Source: Pachypanchax playfairii
Lineage: Eukaryota; Chordata; Actinopteri; Cyprinodontiformes; Aplocheilidae
Direction: 5' to 3'
NCBI GenBank assembly: GCA_006937955.1
Contig: SSNP01000001.1
Coordinates: forward strand, 12,228,892-12,292,891
Length of the DNA: 64,000 nucleotides
Shown: piece by piece, positions 12,901 to 20,700 of the stretch
Numbering within the stretch: the stretch's first letter is position 1
Layout: the number at the start of each line of letters is the position of its first letter
Notes under the pieces: generated by a model
Told to the model about the DNA's origin: nothing
The model's input: only the letters and a program-made list of their open reading frames with translations
Databases searched by the model: none
Position numbers and translations under genes: made by a program

Positions 12901-15900
12901 ACACNTTTGCCTTCTTCTGCCTTGTTACAAGCCTTTGCTGTGACTAACTTAACCTTTAAAAATGATCAGAGTAATTTACTGTTTTGTTCATTTGCCTGCT
13001 TTAACTTCTGTTTCTTTTTGGCAGATGTGGCATCATGACTACAGGAGTTTCCGTGAGACCACCATCTTCATGGTGACTGGTTTGGAGCTCTTCCAGAAGT
13101 TTAAGTATGATGACAAGTTTCCACACAACTTCTTAGCTTTTAATGCTGAAGAGCAAATGAACTCAGTCCCCTGCTACTTACAAGTAAAAAGGTGGACCTA
13201 ATCACCAGGTTCCAGGAAAGGCCCCTCCCAGCTCGTCCTGCAGGGGGCAGCAGCTGACAGTGAGCACAGCTCACTAGCTTGATAGTTGTGCAGTGGGGTC
13301 ACTGAGTTCTTTTGTCCTTTGGAATGGTTTACTCTCCAAAGTTCTCTGAGTTTCTTTGATACAGCTCTATCTGATTGGAATATTTGTTTATCTGTTTTTC
13401 CAGTTTCGTGGAGGCCCTGATGTATCTGATTTACTCCTACCAGTACAACAAGGAGCTTTTGTTGAAAGGGCTGTACAGAGGTCACGACGAGGAGCTTCTT
13501 GGTTATTACCGTCGAGAGTGTTTGCTGGTGAGGCACTTCTCACTCTGAGAAAGGGATTTCTGAAGTGAAGTGTCTGTTTGGAACAGAAATCTTTATGCTA
13601 CAGACTCTGTCCCTGTGATCTGTCTCTCCCTTTACTTTGAATCAAACTGCTTTTGCCAAAATGACTCAGCGAAATGAACAAAGCCAGACATTTCCCCTTC
13701 AGTACTGAGCTTGGATGCTATAATCAGATTGCCTTTGCTGAAATATTTCCTTGGCTTGTTTACAGCCCACAAAAGATTCCACTAAAGGCCCTTTTTTTCC
13801 CTAATCTGATACTGACTGATGAAAATCCTTTCAGCGTCGTGATGTGAGCCCCTTTTCATTTCTCCTCCACCGACCAGGCTGGGCTCTGGTCTTATTGGTT
13901 AGAGCTGAGGGGTATTTTGGTCTGATCCATCCAAAACACTGAGTGCGGTGCACTCACCTCCGCACTCAGTAACCTTACACCAGCATTGTGCACATAATGT
14001 AATCACTGTAGTGGGAATAGGAAGCAGGACGGACAGCATGTGTAAACACATTACCACAAGACAACAGAGTGTCCTCAGCTAACCTTAAAAACCTCTGCTG
14101 TGCACAGCCTGATCGGTCACGTCAGATCTGTGGCCAGAACCCCCGGCTTCATCCACACAGCTGTTTACCTTCAGCTCTTGATGTAATTGAAACATTGTGA
14201 ACATTGACACAGTTAATGGAATTGGAAAATTTGCAAATTTACCCTCGCAGCCAAACTGGCTTCTAAATGTGGGTCGTTCCTCAGAGAGGAGGTCAGCGAG
14301 TTTGTCTGTCTCTGCAAGTGGGTTTGGGCCAAGAATGTGAAGAAAAGCTTGTATTCACAATAATGTCATGATGGTTCGACCCACTCTAATCACTAATGAA
14401 ATCAAGTACTGTTTAAAGGTTCTTTTAAGGAGACAGAAATGATGACATGACTACTTGCATGGATCTGAGGCAGAAAACAATTTTATAAAAATGAGGTCTG
14501 TGAAGTTGTTTTAGTTTATTGTTCTATGAAGTATTCAACATTTTCTGCGGCAGGACCTTCTACTGTGTGGTTGGATAGTAAGATGACTGTGTTGCCACTG
14601 AAAGAGCCTTAAAAAAAGCTCAAGAGAGCAGGGAACAAAAGTACAAAGGAATGTTCCAGTAAAACATGCAGACAGTAGGATAATAGCTGTTGTAAACACT
14701 ATTAATCCAATTAGCATCCCATAACTGAACCTGTAGGGTTGCTAAGGAGCAGTTCTGTGTGTCATGTGACTGTAAAGTCATCTTGTCATCAAATTCTCGG
14801 GGAATGTGTCTCTAATTACAGCAGAGATCATAACTCTTTGAAACATGACCTATTATGAACACACACGTTTCCTTTGGGAATTTAATTATTTCCATGTAAG
14901 CTGCATGTTAGAAAAGAGACTATATGGAGAGATTCCAACCAGAAGAACCTCTGATCCATATTACTCTCTCAGCTTTTCGATCTTGTGGTTGGATAAATTA
15001 GACAATAACATAAACAAACGGAAAAGTTGGACAGTTATCTGTAGAACTGGTGCTTTGTGTCTGGGTGAAGGGGCTCTGGGTGTTTGTAGGTAGGAGATGT
15101 ATTTGTGTTTCTGTGCAGCGACTGAAAACTGTCTTTTGTCCATCTACAGAAATTAAATGAGCAAGCAGCTGCCATGTTTGAGTCAGGAGAGGAAGCAGAG
15201 GTGAGCTCGGGCCTCGGCATAATGAATGAGCTGGTGGTACCCTGCATCCCTCTGCTGCTGGCTCATGACATGGAGAAAGACCTGCTCGCAGTGGAGGACA
15301 TGAGGAACCGCTGGTGCTCCTACCTGGGCCAAGAGATGGAATGTGAGTCCTTGAGGGAGTCTCAGCCTAATAAATATTTCTAGCGAGTTTAGGGATAAGG
15401 TTGTTGATACACTCCCCACTTCCTCCTGCCAAAGATGACCATGATCACGCCGGTTCTCAGGTCTCACATTAGTAGTTCTTCCAAGTCGTGCAGCATCATT
15501 AAACTCAGACATGAAAACATCACAGAGATTTATGGAGACTCTGTTCTCTGCCAGAAAGACACTTAGTGGAGAGGTGAAGCAAATGTGATGCAAAGCTTTT
15601 AGTTTCAGTCTCAATCTGCGCAGTTTAATCATAACATTATGACCACCTGATTAAGACTGAACCCCATTTTCTAGTGTTAACCCAAGATTTCTGGTCAAAG
15701 CTGGTAGGTGATTAAAATCATTCAGTAGAAAACCGACTGTTTTTATTTATGGATGTTCTTTTACTCCAAACCATCGAGACTAGATGTCTGAAAGTCTGCT
15801 GTGATGCCTGGAAGTTGTCAGGTCCTTAAAATCCTGGAAGTTTTGAGATCACGGCATCCACATATTGAATATTTTTGTCCTTTAGATCCTACAGTTCATC

Positions 15901-17103
15901 TGTGGTATTTTATTCTAGTACTAAACCATCAGACCAGACTTCTTCCTGTTTTCATGAAGGTCTGCCTGATAAGAACAGAGGCTTGAGTAACATCCAGAAC
16001 CCAAAGTTTCCCAGCAGAACCAAGTCATCCCATTGTTTCTACCATCTTACATTCTTCTCGTAGACCATCGTCACCTTCTTCCTCTGTTCGTTTCTCCAAA
16101 TGAAGCTGCTCATTGTATGTCCTGTTGATGCTGCAGTGCAGTCACATGCAGTGTTCTGTTTCAGCAGCTGGAGCTTCCATAGATCCAATATTATGGACTG
16201 GACTTTGTTCTCTTTGTGTTAAAAGGTCATAAATTCTTACTTGTTTTACTCCAGCAGAGCAGAAAGATCTCAGAGTTGTGGGTTTAAAGACATTAGAACC
16301 ATCTTATCATTCAAACTTGGCCTCTTTACAAACTCTTTATGCTTCCTTGTATTTTGTTATTTTGGTGAAACCTTTGAAACCCCCCAGTGGCAGGGCCACT
16401 GGAAAGAATTCATCTTTTACCTCAGCTCTCAGGGGTCCGAGCTGATTGGTGTAACACATGATCCAGGTCGTCATCCTGCGCAGAGCTCGTCCTCTCTGAA
16501 AGGTTCTTGTTGTCAAACGTGGCTTATCCTTGTTTTTGACATCATGACGGGGTCAAAGTGAGTTTTACTAACATTGAGTTGGGAGTGTCATGTGACCTAC
16601 AGCTCCTGACACGCCTCTTTACTCTAAAACACATGAAAGTACTCGAGTGGATGGAACAGGTTGGATTGCCGCATGTTTTATCAGTGTGTTCCAACATCAA
16701 CCTGGACCAGATCTTGGCTTTTATTCAGGAAAAAGCAGAGTTTTATTACCCACAATCCAGTTCACTTGAGTCAGCTCAGCTGGCTTCTGCTGTGAAATAT
16801 TTGTGTGTTATCACGTTAAAAATCTTTCAGCTTATGTTGTTCTATATCACATCTATATCAGATTTTCTCCACCTTGTGTTGCCTCTACAGTTACACATTC
16901 ACTGTCTGTCTGTTTTCCTTCTGCCGGCAGCTAATCTGCAGGAGAAGTTGACGGACTTCTTGCCCAAGTTGTTGGACTGCTCAACGGAGATCAAAAGTTT
17001 CCACGACCCTCCCAAGGTGCCCAGCTACTCCACTCTGGAGCTGTGTGAGCGATTCAGTCGCATTATGGCAGCCCTCGGCAGGGTGCCCACAGACGGAAGA
17101 TGA
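776..17103 (+). CDS. usp25: usp25, ubiquitin-specific protease 25 (3' part, 16 exons, 5' end outside window)
   Basis: Deubiquitinase of the USP (peptidase C19) family that cleaves ubiquitin chains from substrates. Exons: 776-903, 985-1080, 1242-1406, 2095-2336, 2426-2496, 2597-2825, 4381-4641, 5350-5498, 6732-6878, 7691-7786, 9938-10116, 12756-12834, 13025-13104, 13404-13527, 15150-15342, 16931-17103. They join without a frame break into 2412 nt including the stop. Seen in order: HWFTELPP catalytic-domain strand, charged helix, YLSYGSGPKRFPL, linker with PFTQSRLPPDLPMHPAPR, second helix, His box [14 protein letters not shown] with the catalytic His, KYND segment, two muscle-isoform exons, a helical C-terminal domain, and the PTDGR end. 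USP25 rather than the paralogue USP28: YLSYGSGPKRFPL, the PTDGR terminus and the muscle exons match USP25, whereas human USP28 ends in a different VTVK tail. The catalytic Cys exon lies upstream of the window. Confidence 0.95.
985..1080 (+). CDS. usp25: usp25 exon (charged helix of the catalytic-domain insertion)
   Basis: Reads YMDRNREITRIKREEIRRLK and continues to LLQQRLER. It is a highly charged helix that belongs, in human USP25, to the long coiled insertion in the catalytic domain involved in dimer/tetramer assembly. Acceptor tgtacag, donor gtacac; the Arg codon is split at both ends (phase 2). Confidence 0.93.
1242..1406 (+). CDS. usp25: usp25 exon ending at a probable GC donor
   Basis: Reads YLSYGSGPKRFPLADVLQYA, then EFASSKPVCTSPVEDIDTS. 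The only end that keeps frame with the next exon and gives the conserved PST-EQ junction is CCA AG at 1406, followed by GCACGT. This implies a GC-AG intron. The nearby GT at 1411 would shift the frame into a stop. Confidence 0.8.
1545..1572. repeat. Perfect 11-bp inverted repeat in a usp25 intron
   Basis: CACATCACATG at 1545-1555 and CATGTGATGTG at 1562-1572 with a 6-base spacer. It could form a small hairpin. The rest of the intron 1407-2094 shows nothing recognisable. Confidence 0.5.
2095..2336 (+). CDS. usp25: usp25 exon (linker with autoinhibitory-motif region)
   Basis: After a ccctgcag acceptor. A variable Pro/Ala/Gln-rich start is followed by the strongly conserved HKPFTQSRLPPDLPMHPAPR and HITEEELRVLEGCLHRW. 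In human USP25 this linker holds the motif that blocks the ubiquitin site in the tetramer (known of the family; inferred here from conservation). Ends CGC G before gtaagt. Confidence 0.9.
2426..2496 (+). CDS. usp25: usp25 exon (helix DLQGSITRIHRTIDLMYSDK)
   Basis: A 71-base exon that completes the Asp codon and reads DLQGSITRIHRTIDLMYSDK then SMMQ. It forms the second helix of the catalytic-domain insertion. Donor gtgagc, ends in phase 0. Confidence 0.92.
2597..2825 (+). CDS. usp25: usp25 exon carrying the catalytic His box
   Basis: Reads [20 protein letters not shown] and on to WAYIYD, WMKYND and [24 protein letters not shown] is the USP His box with the general-base His, and KYND carries the third catalytic-site residue. 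Acceptor gttttag; ends GAA G before gtgaag. Confidence 0.95.
2908..3786 (-). mobile_element. Non-autonomous hAT-family transposon
   Basis: 879-bp insertion in a usp25 intron, bounded by an exact 8-bp duplication CAGAAACC at 2900-2907 and 3787-3794, the hallmark target duplication of hAT elements. The ends are imperfect inverted repeats: left AAGGGATGGGTATC, right read in reverse TAGCGATGGGTACC. The interior holds only a BED zinc-finger fragment on the minus strand, so it is a deletion derivative. Confidence 0.85.
3321..3509 (-). pseudogene. hAT transposase N-terminal remnant with BED zinc finger
   Basis: 62-residue open frame on the minus strand, starting about 280 bases inside the right end of the hAT element. 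It has the BED-finger pattern: W-x-CF, C-x2-H (usually C-x2-C), the KGGNTSN segment, then HL-x3-H. The second metal ligand is His rather than Cys. The frame stops soon after and no catalytic or dimerisation domain follows, so it cannot encode a transposase. Confidence 0.75.
4381..4641 (+). CDS. usp25: usp25 exon after the catalytic domain (EEFDKETGQ)
   Basis: Reads EEFDKETGQILSGMDKLPPD, then EIEEWDAMQARKAQQEK, followed by an Ala/Ser-rich low-complexity stretch that seems longer than in mammals. Acceptor tgttttacag; ends TCA G before gtacag (phase 1). Confidence 0.92.
5350..5498 (+). CDS. usp25: usp25 exon (DPEYMEQPSPTNDFKHL)
   Basis: Reads VPQQDPEYMEQPSPTNDFKH, then an Ala-rich helix and SPEALLNA. 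Ends in phase 0 at GCT before gtatgt, so it can join the muscle exons at 6732 or 7691, or the constitutive exon at 9938 (giving NAAIKLEYARL), without a frame change. Confidence 0.92.
5734..6373 (+). mobile_element. Non-autonomous PIF/Harbinger-type transposon
   Basis: 640-bp insertion in a usp25 intron. The ends are inverted repeats starting AGCTGGATTCAT, flanked by TAA on both sides (5731-5733 and 6374-6376), the 3-bp target duplication typical of PIF/Harbinger. Inside is a fragment of the MADF/Myb-like accessory protein of these elements. A 19-base segment (CTGGCGGAGAATTTCTTT type) occurs twice near 6208 and 6267. Confidence 0.85.
5954..6192 (+). pseudogene. MADF/Myb-like Harbinger accessory protein remnant
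   Basis: Starts MEQIEERLAEE, then shifts frame near 5990 and continues KYDHLYNSSLKKYRDAQ and SFNSWKDITGTLELEV, CTKRWRKMRDKFIRINK. The W-x-DI, C-x2-RW and LRDKF-like pattern is that of a MADF DNA-binding domain. The frame change and the stop at 6190 make it a broken copy. Confidence 0.7.
6732..6878 (+). CDS. usp25: usp25 muscle-isoform exon A, probably alternative
   Basis: Exactly 49 codons, phase 0 at both ends: PEVQMSTPPTPPSDQLTEDE, then VEVAIPNVGTFVIETEEGGY and DDEV-type end. It matches the first of the two exons that are added in the longer muscle isoform of mammalian USP25 (USP25m). Acceptor cccttcag, donor gtagct. Confidence 0.88.
7691..7786 (+). CDS. usp25: usp25 muscle-isoform exon B, probably alternative
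   Basis: Exactly 32 codons, phase 0 at both ends: TMMTPNMQGIIMAIGKSSSV then YEKNGPEAAFFK. It corresponds to the second extra exon of USP25m and resembles the constitutive segment of USP28. Acceptor ctgggtag, donor gtacag. Strong conservation suggests the muscle form is kept in this fish. Confidence 0.9.
8342..8560 (-). mobile_element. Truncated TTAA-type MITE
   Basis: Begins TTAA-AGGTACAGTATGTAAGAATT. About 218 bases match, on the opposite strand, the right half of the complete copy at 40042-40594, including GGGTTGCCAGTTCTGATGTT. The other end is missing. It lies in the usp25 intron 7787-9937, which otherwise shows nothing recognisable. Confidence 0.75.
9938..10116 (+). CDS. usp25: usp25 exon (AIKLEYARL)
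   Basis: Reads AIKLEYARLVRFAQEDTPPE, then VIVYFIQNEAPKKILERTLL and FADRNLAFDE. Start of the helical C-terminal domain. Acceptor tggtcag, donor gtaagt; ends with a split Arg codon (phase 2). Confidence 0.94.
11233..11998 (-). mobile_element. Internally deleted LINE (non-LTR retrotransposon), minus strand
   Basis: Read on the minus strand, 11833-11600 encodes the start of an endonuclease domain (NVRSLANKMDELETLLKTQ, then CFTETWLKEH). This is followed directly by a C-terminal segment at 11569-11312 (DSVMETELESLELIVQRRM, then NTVTQQQ and RRSFL-TLYN). The reverse transcriptase is missing. The 3' end has an AATAAAGTATTTTTGA tail followed by TTGA repeats near 11233-11255. Same family as the fragment at 24727-25240. 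Confidence 0.8.
12756..12834 (+). CDS. usp25: usp25 exon (CKSIMNVARAKLELIKPEEV)
   Basis: Short exon completing the split Arg codon and reading CKSIMNVARAKLELIKPEEV then NMDEYE. Acceptor ccctgacag, donor gtgaga, phase 0 end. A sequencing-adaptor remnant and an N lie 56-71 bases downstream in the intron. Confidence 0.93.
12890..12905. other. Probable Nextera adaptor remnant next to an N
   Basis: CTGTCTCTTATACAC at 12890-12904 equals the first 15 bases of the Nextera transposase mosaic-end adaptor and is followed at once by an N at 12905. It lies in a usp25 intron and looks like untrimmed adaptor at a contig join. Confidence 0.8.
13025..13104 (+). CDS. usp25: usp25 exon (MWHHDYRSFRETTIFMVTGL)
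   Basis: Reads MWHHDYRSFRETTIFMVTGL then ELFQKF. Ends at AA before gtatga, so AA plus T makes Asn in FQKFNFVEALMYL, the same length as the human segment. The frame stays open to 13201, but using the later GT at 13184 would break the frame with the next exon. Confidence 0.88.
13404..13527 (+). CDS. usp25: usp25 exon (FVEALMYLIYSYQYNKELLL)
   Basis: After a tttttccag acceptor. The first T completes an Asn codon; then FVEALMYLIYSYQYNKELLL and KGLYRGHDEELLGYYRRECL. Ends CTG before gtgagg in phase 0. Confidence 0.93.
13528..15149 (+). other. usp25 intron without recognised elements
   Basis: No exon, transposon protein or clear repeat seen. Several moderately GC-rich stretches occur (for example 13860-14160) but no function can be assigned. 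Confidence 0.5.
15150..15342 (+). CDS. usp25: usp25 exon (KLNEQAAAMFESGEEAEVSS)
   Basis: Reads KLNEQAAAMFESGEEAEVSS, then IMNELVVPCIPLLLAHDMEK and AVEDMRNRWCSYLGQEME. Acceptor catctacag; ends GAA T before gtgagt (phase 1). Confidence 0.94.
15343..16930 (+). other. usp25 intron with a possible decayed transposon end
   Basis: Near 15630-15650 the string CATAACATTATGACCACCTG resembles the terminal sequence of a common fish DNA transposon. No matching second end or protein remnant was identified. The rest of the intron is unassigned. Confidence 0.35.
16931..17103 (+). CDS. usp25: usp25 terminal coding exon
   Basis: Acceptor gccggcag. Reads NLQEKLTDFLPKLLDCSTEI, then SFHDPPKVPSYSTLELCERF and ends GRVPTDGR followed by TGA. 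The PSYST-ELCERF and ADGR/TDGR end identify USP25. Confidence 0.95.
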
Positions 17104-17755
17104 GCTCTGACGAGGCTCCGCCCCCTCATCACAGGCCCAACTCCGGGCAAAAATACATGGACCTCTCTTAACCCATGCCTTCCTTATCAACCCAGGGGTC
17201 ACTCGCTTCTCGCTGTTATTCCTCTGTTACCCTTCTGCTGCTATAGGTTTTATCATCCTGAATATTATTTCACTTTTAAGCAAAATACAATGGAGGAACG
17301 AGAAGGTCAGGATGGACTGCTGAGAGGGAAAGTGTCATGTGAGAAGAGTTGGTGGATGAACAGTGCAACGATTCAGAGAGTTGAAAGCATCACGTTCTGC
17401 TTCAGCTTTGTTACAAACATACAGTTTAAGGTTTTTTCATAGTTAAATATTGTTGTTGCTGTTTGATTCAAGCTTCCCAGCCACGCTCAGTCCTTTCTAG
17501 CCCCGCCCTGCTGCGTGGATTGGATCACCCTGGTTCTCTGCCACCAGTTTGGTTCAGTATTACCATGTTTTATTTTTCTAAGCAAGTAAGGAAGAGAGTC
17601 TTCAGATTTATCAGCAGCTCTGAGGATCTCAAATGGGTCTCATGTTTTTGTGAACTGTGCCAGACTGAGATGTTTTAAGTGCTGTGGTAGACAGCCACGG
17701 ACTTCCTGTGGCTTGTTAATAAATTGAGAGAATAAAATTTTATTTATGGCCCTTT
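17104..17755 (+). other. usp25: usp25 3' untranslated region with two polyadenylation signals
   Basis: Non-coding DNA directly after the usp25 stop codon. Two AATAAA hexamers lie at 17718-17723 and 17731-17736, so cleavage is expected about 10-30 bases further on. The exact end is inferred. Confidence 0.75.
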
Positions 17756-17759
17756 TAGG

Positions 17760-20700
17760 CCAAGTAAACAGTTGTTTTGCCTCATGTCATTTTTTTAACC
17801 TTTTCTCACAAAGTAACTCTACACTGTAAGAGCGCTGGCAGTTGGCGGGTAAGTAGAAGCTTTGTGTCCCGCTTACATGATATCGGAGACAAATATCTTG
17901 CAGAGGTGTGAGACAAGACCAGACTGAAGACATTCCTGTTAGCTGCCTCAACTTCTGTCATGCTGCGTATCAGAGGCAGGGTTTCATTAATGTGCTGATA
18001 CAAACACTAAACACAATGGCACATGGCCAAAAGAGTTTAAAAAAAGGAACTGAGTTGCTCTAAAAAAGGGATTTTTAGTTGCATTATTTTTGTCTGTTTT
18101 CTGCCAGTAAAGCTCATTTCCAGCTCGTGTGATGGCAACATGAAAACAAATTGGCTTTTAAAAAATATTGTCAGCAGCAATCTGCGTAATCTGGGTTCTG
18201 AAATGGCTTTGGATGTGCATCAATTATCTTGCGTCATGCACAGCTCGCTGTGGATGTTCCACTGCGTTTCACTTTAGGCCCTTTTAACATCCATCATGTC
18301 TCCACGAGAAATAACTACATCATGTTCACTATTTAGTACATTGAGTGTAGAGATACATTGGATTGGGTTGGGTGTTGTATAAATAAGCACCATCAGAACC
18401 TGAATACACACCTGAATCTGATGGACGGCATCGTGTTACTGGTTCTGGCTGAGGAAGTGTAATTAACATCATCTGTCCTCATAACACTGAAATAAAACTT
18501 AATTACACATATTTGTGAGGATTTATTAGACGTGTGTGTGCGTGTACGCCACCTGAAACTATCACTACCTTCAATCTAAAGTTATGAACTACTTCCACTC
18601 AAAAAAAGCTTTTAGGTGAACAAAACAACCGTTTTTAGAGCAATTTAAAATCCTTAAACGATGTGATTAATGTAGCCTGTTTTTAACATTTATAATGCCG
18701 AGTCTTTACAGATGTTGTAAACAAGGTTTCACAAGTCCAATGGCTCAAACGCTGAAGGCCACAAGTCACTTTACATCTAAAAACGTTAGTGTTGGTGTGC
18801 TCGTTGGCTCAGGTTGCAATGCATTGTGGTCTATTTTGACCAGTGTTGTGTGCAACCTGTGAACACTACTTTTATTGTAGTATAAGTTGTGTCTTCGTCC
18901 TTCAACATCAGTCGTTAGATGGAGACTGTCTTGCTTTCAACCGGACAGAAGACGATTTTTCATGTGAAAACAAAGATGGAAACCCAGAGTGAAACGTGTT
19001 GTAGGATCTTTAACAACAAATCCAAATTCCTGCCCTTTATTCTCCTCACCGTGCTGTTCTTTGAACTGTTTTTCAAATCAAGAGGGATTGCGTGCAGCCG
19101 TTAGTTGATCCATCTTTGAGCATCAACAGTCTGTGTGTGATCTGATACTCGCTCCCTGTCATGAGCCACATCTAGTATCTGGAGATCAATAATCCACCTT
19201 GGTGTTTTAGTATTTAACTATAAGATTTGTCTAGTAATATGAGGTAGAGGCCTGCATGTTGTCCTTGTCTCACCCTTGTATTAAAAGAGACAAGAGTGGA
19301 TGTGTGTGTGGAACCACCTTCAAGCTGTCCAGTTGATCGGCCTGTCTGCGTAGACATTGTTGGGTTGGAAATATTTATGGGGCATTAATTATCTTTTTTG
19401 GCAGGAGAATCCCATAATTCTGCTTATTATTTCTGTTGATATGAAGTGAGGCATGAAGCCAGGCTCTGTGAAGATTATAGAATGAAAACGGAGACAGTTT
19501 ATAGTCCATGATACTGATGGACAGGCTTAATGACTGGTTTGAACTGGCTTTCCAGTGCATACAAATTTACAGCTGCAGTTGTTAAAGGGGCAAGCAGCTG
19601 AATCAATATACACAATTCTAGTAAGCTAATTATATATGCAATGACTATAATGTAATGTATACATTATTTTCAACTGGTATCCTGCATGTAGACACAGTGT
19701 GTTGGCAGACAGTTCTACCATTTAGTTGCAATTTGGTCTTTTTACGTCCTAGTTAGTTAATGTTTGCAGTGAAAAGGTGTAGTTTGTTTAATTAAAGGGA
19801 TGTTTGGATGATTTTGAAGTGTGTTTTTATGCAACTGATATAAGCATCTCCCCCATGACAGAACAGCTTCAGTTTAGAGAAATAGAGTTTACAGTTCATC
19901 AAACAGCAGAACTGGATGAAGTTGCATTCAGTCTGAATCAAACTGAATTTGGAGACCTTATTTTAGTTCAGCCCATCACCCCCCCATCCCCCCGCTGCAG
20001 CATCTCCCTGTGCAGGCTTCACTGTGTGAACTGTCCATTCAACAAAACACAGTGAGCAAACAATGAACTTAACTGTAATAGAACAGGCATTTATGTGACT
20101 TTAATACTAGTTGTTTCATGTTTTTTTAGGGCTGTAAATTAAAACCCACCGACCCACCAAATGCAGGTTAAAATGCACTTTGGCAGGTACCAATAAAAAT
20201 CTACAGACCACTTTGATGAAAGCAGCAGATCAGCAGTTATCTGTCTGTTAAATGTCTGTCGGGGTGGGGGGCAGAACATTCACATGGATGTGCGAGTAAG
20301 TGACGTCATTACACTAATTTGACTTTTTATGTGTTCAAATATACATGATGAGATTTTGTGATTTAATGTATTTAGTTGCACTTAGAATCTGGTTTATTTT
20401 CCTCAAATAAAAACTGTCCAGTGGAAATTCTGATCGGCTGCAACTTTGAAAATCTACCAGCCAAAAAAGGTCATTTAGAGCTCTGGTTGATTTATAAATA
20501 AACATCACTTGGAATAATGTGTTCATTTGAAATGATTTCCTGTGAAACTTCCTGCAGCTCAGAATTCGAAACAGTCCGAAATGATCTGACAGGAAGCTCC
20601 GCGATGTTCCTATTCAAGTTCATAGTTAACAATGAAGCATTTATTCAGCTAATGTTCTAATCTAGAACTAGTTATTCCTGCTGAGGACACGATTTATCAC

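Noticed and set aside
13105..13201. Extension of the usp25 exon to 13201 or to a later GT donor at 13184
   Set aside because: It breaks the frame with the next exon, whereas the donor at 13105 gives a segment of the same length as human USP25.
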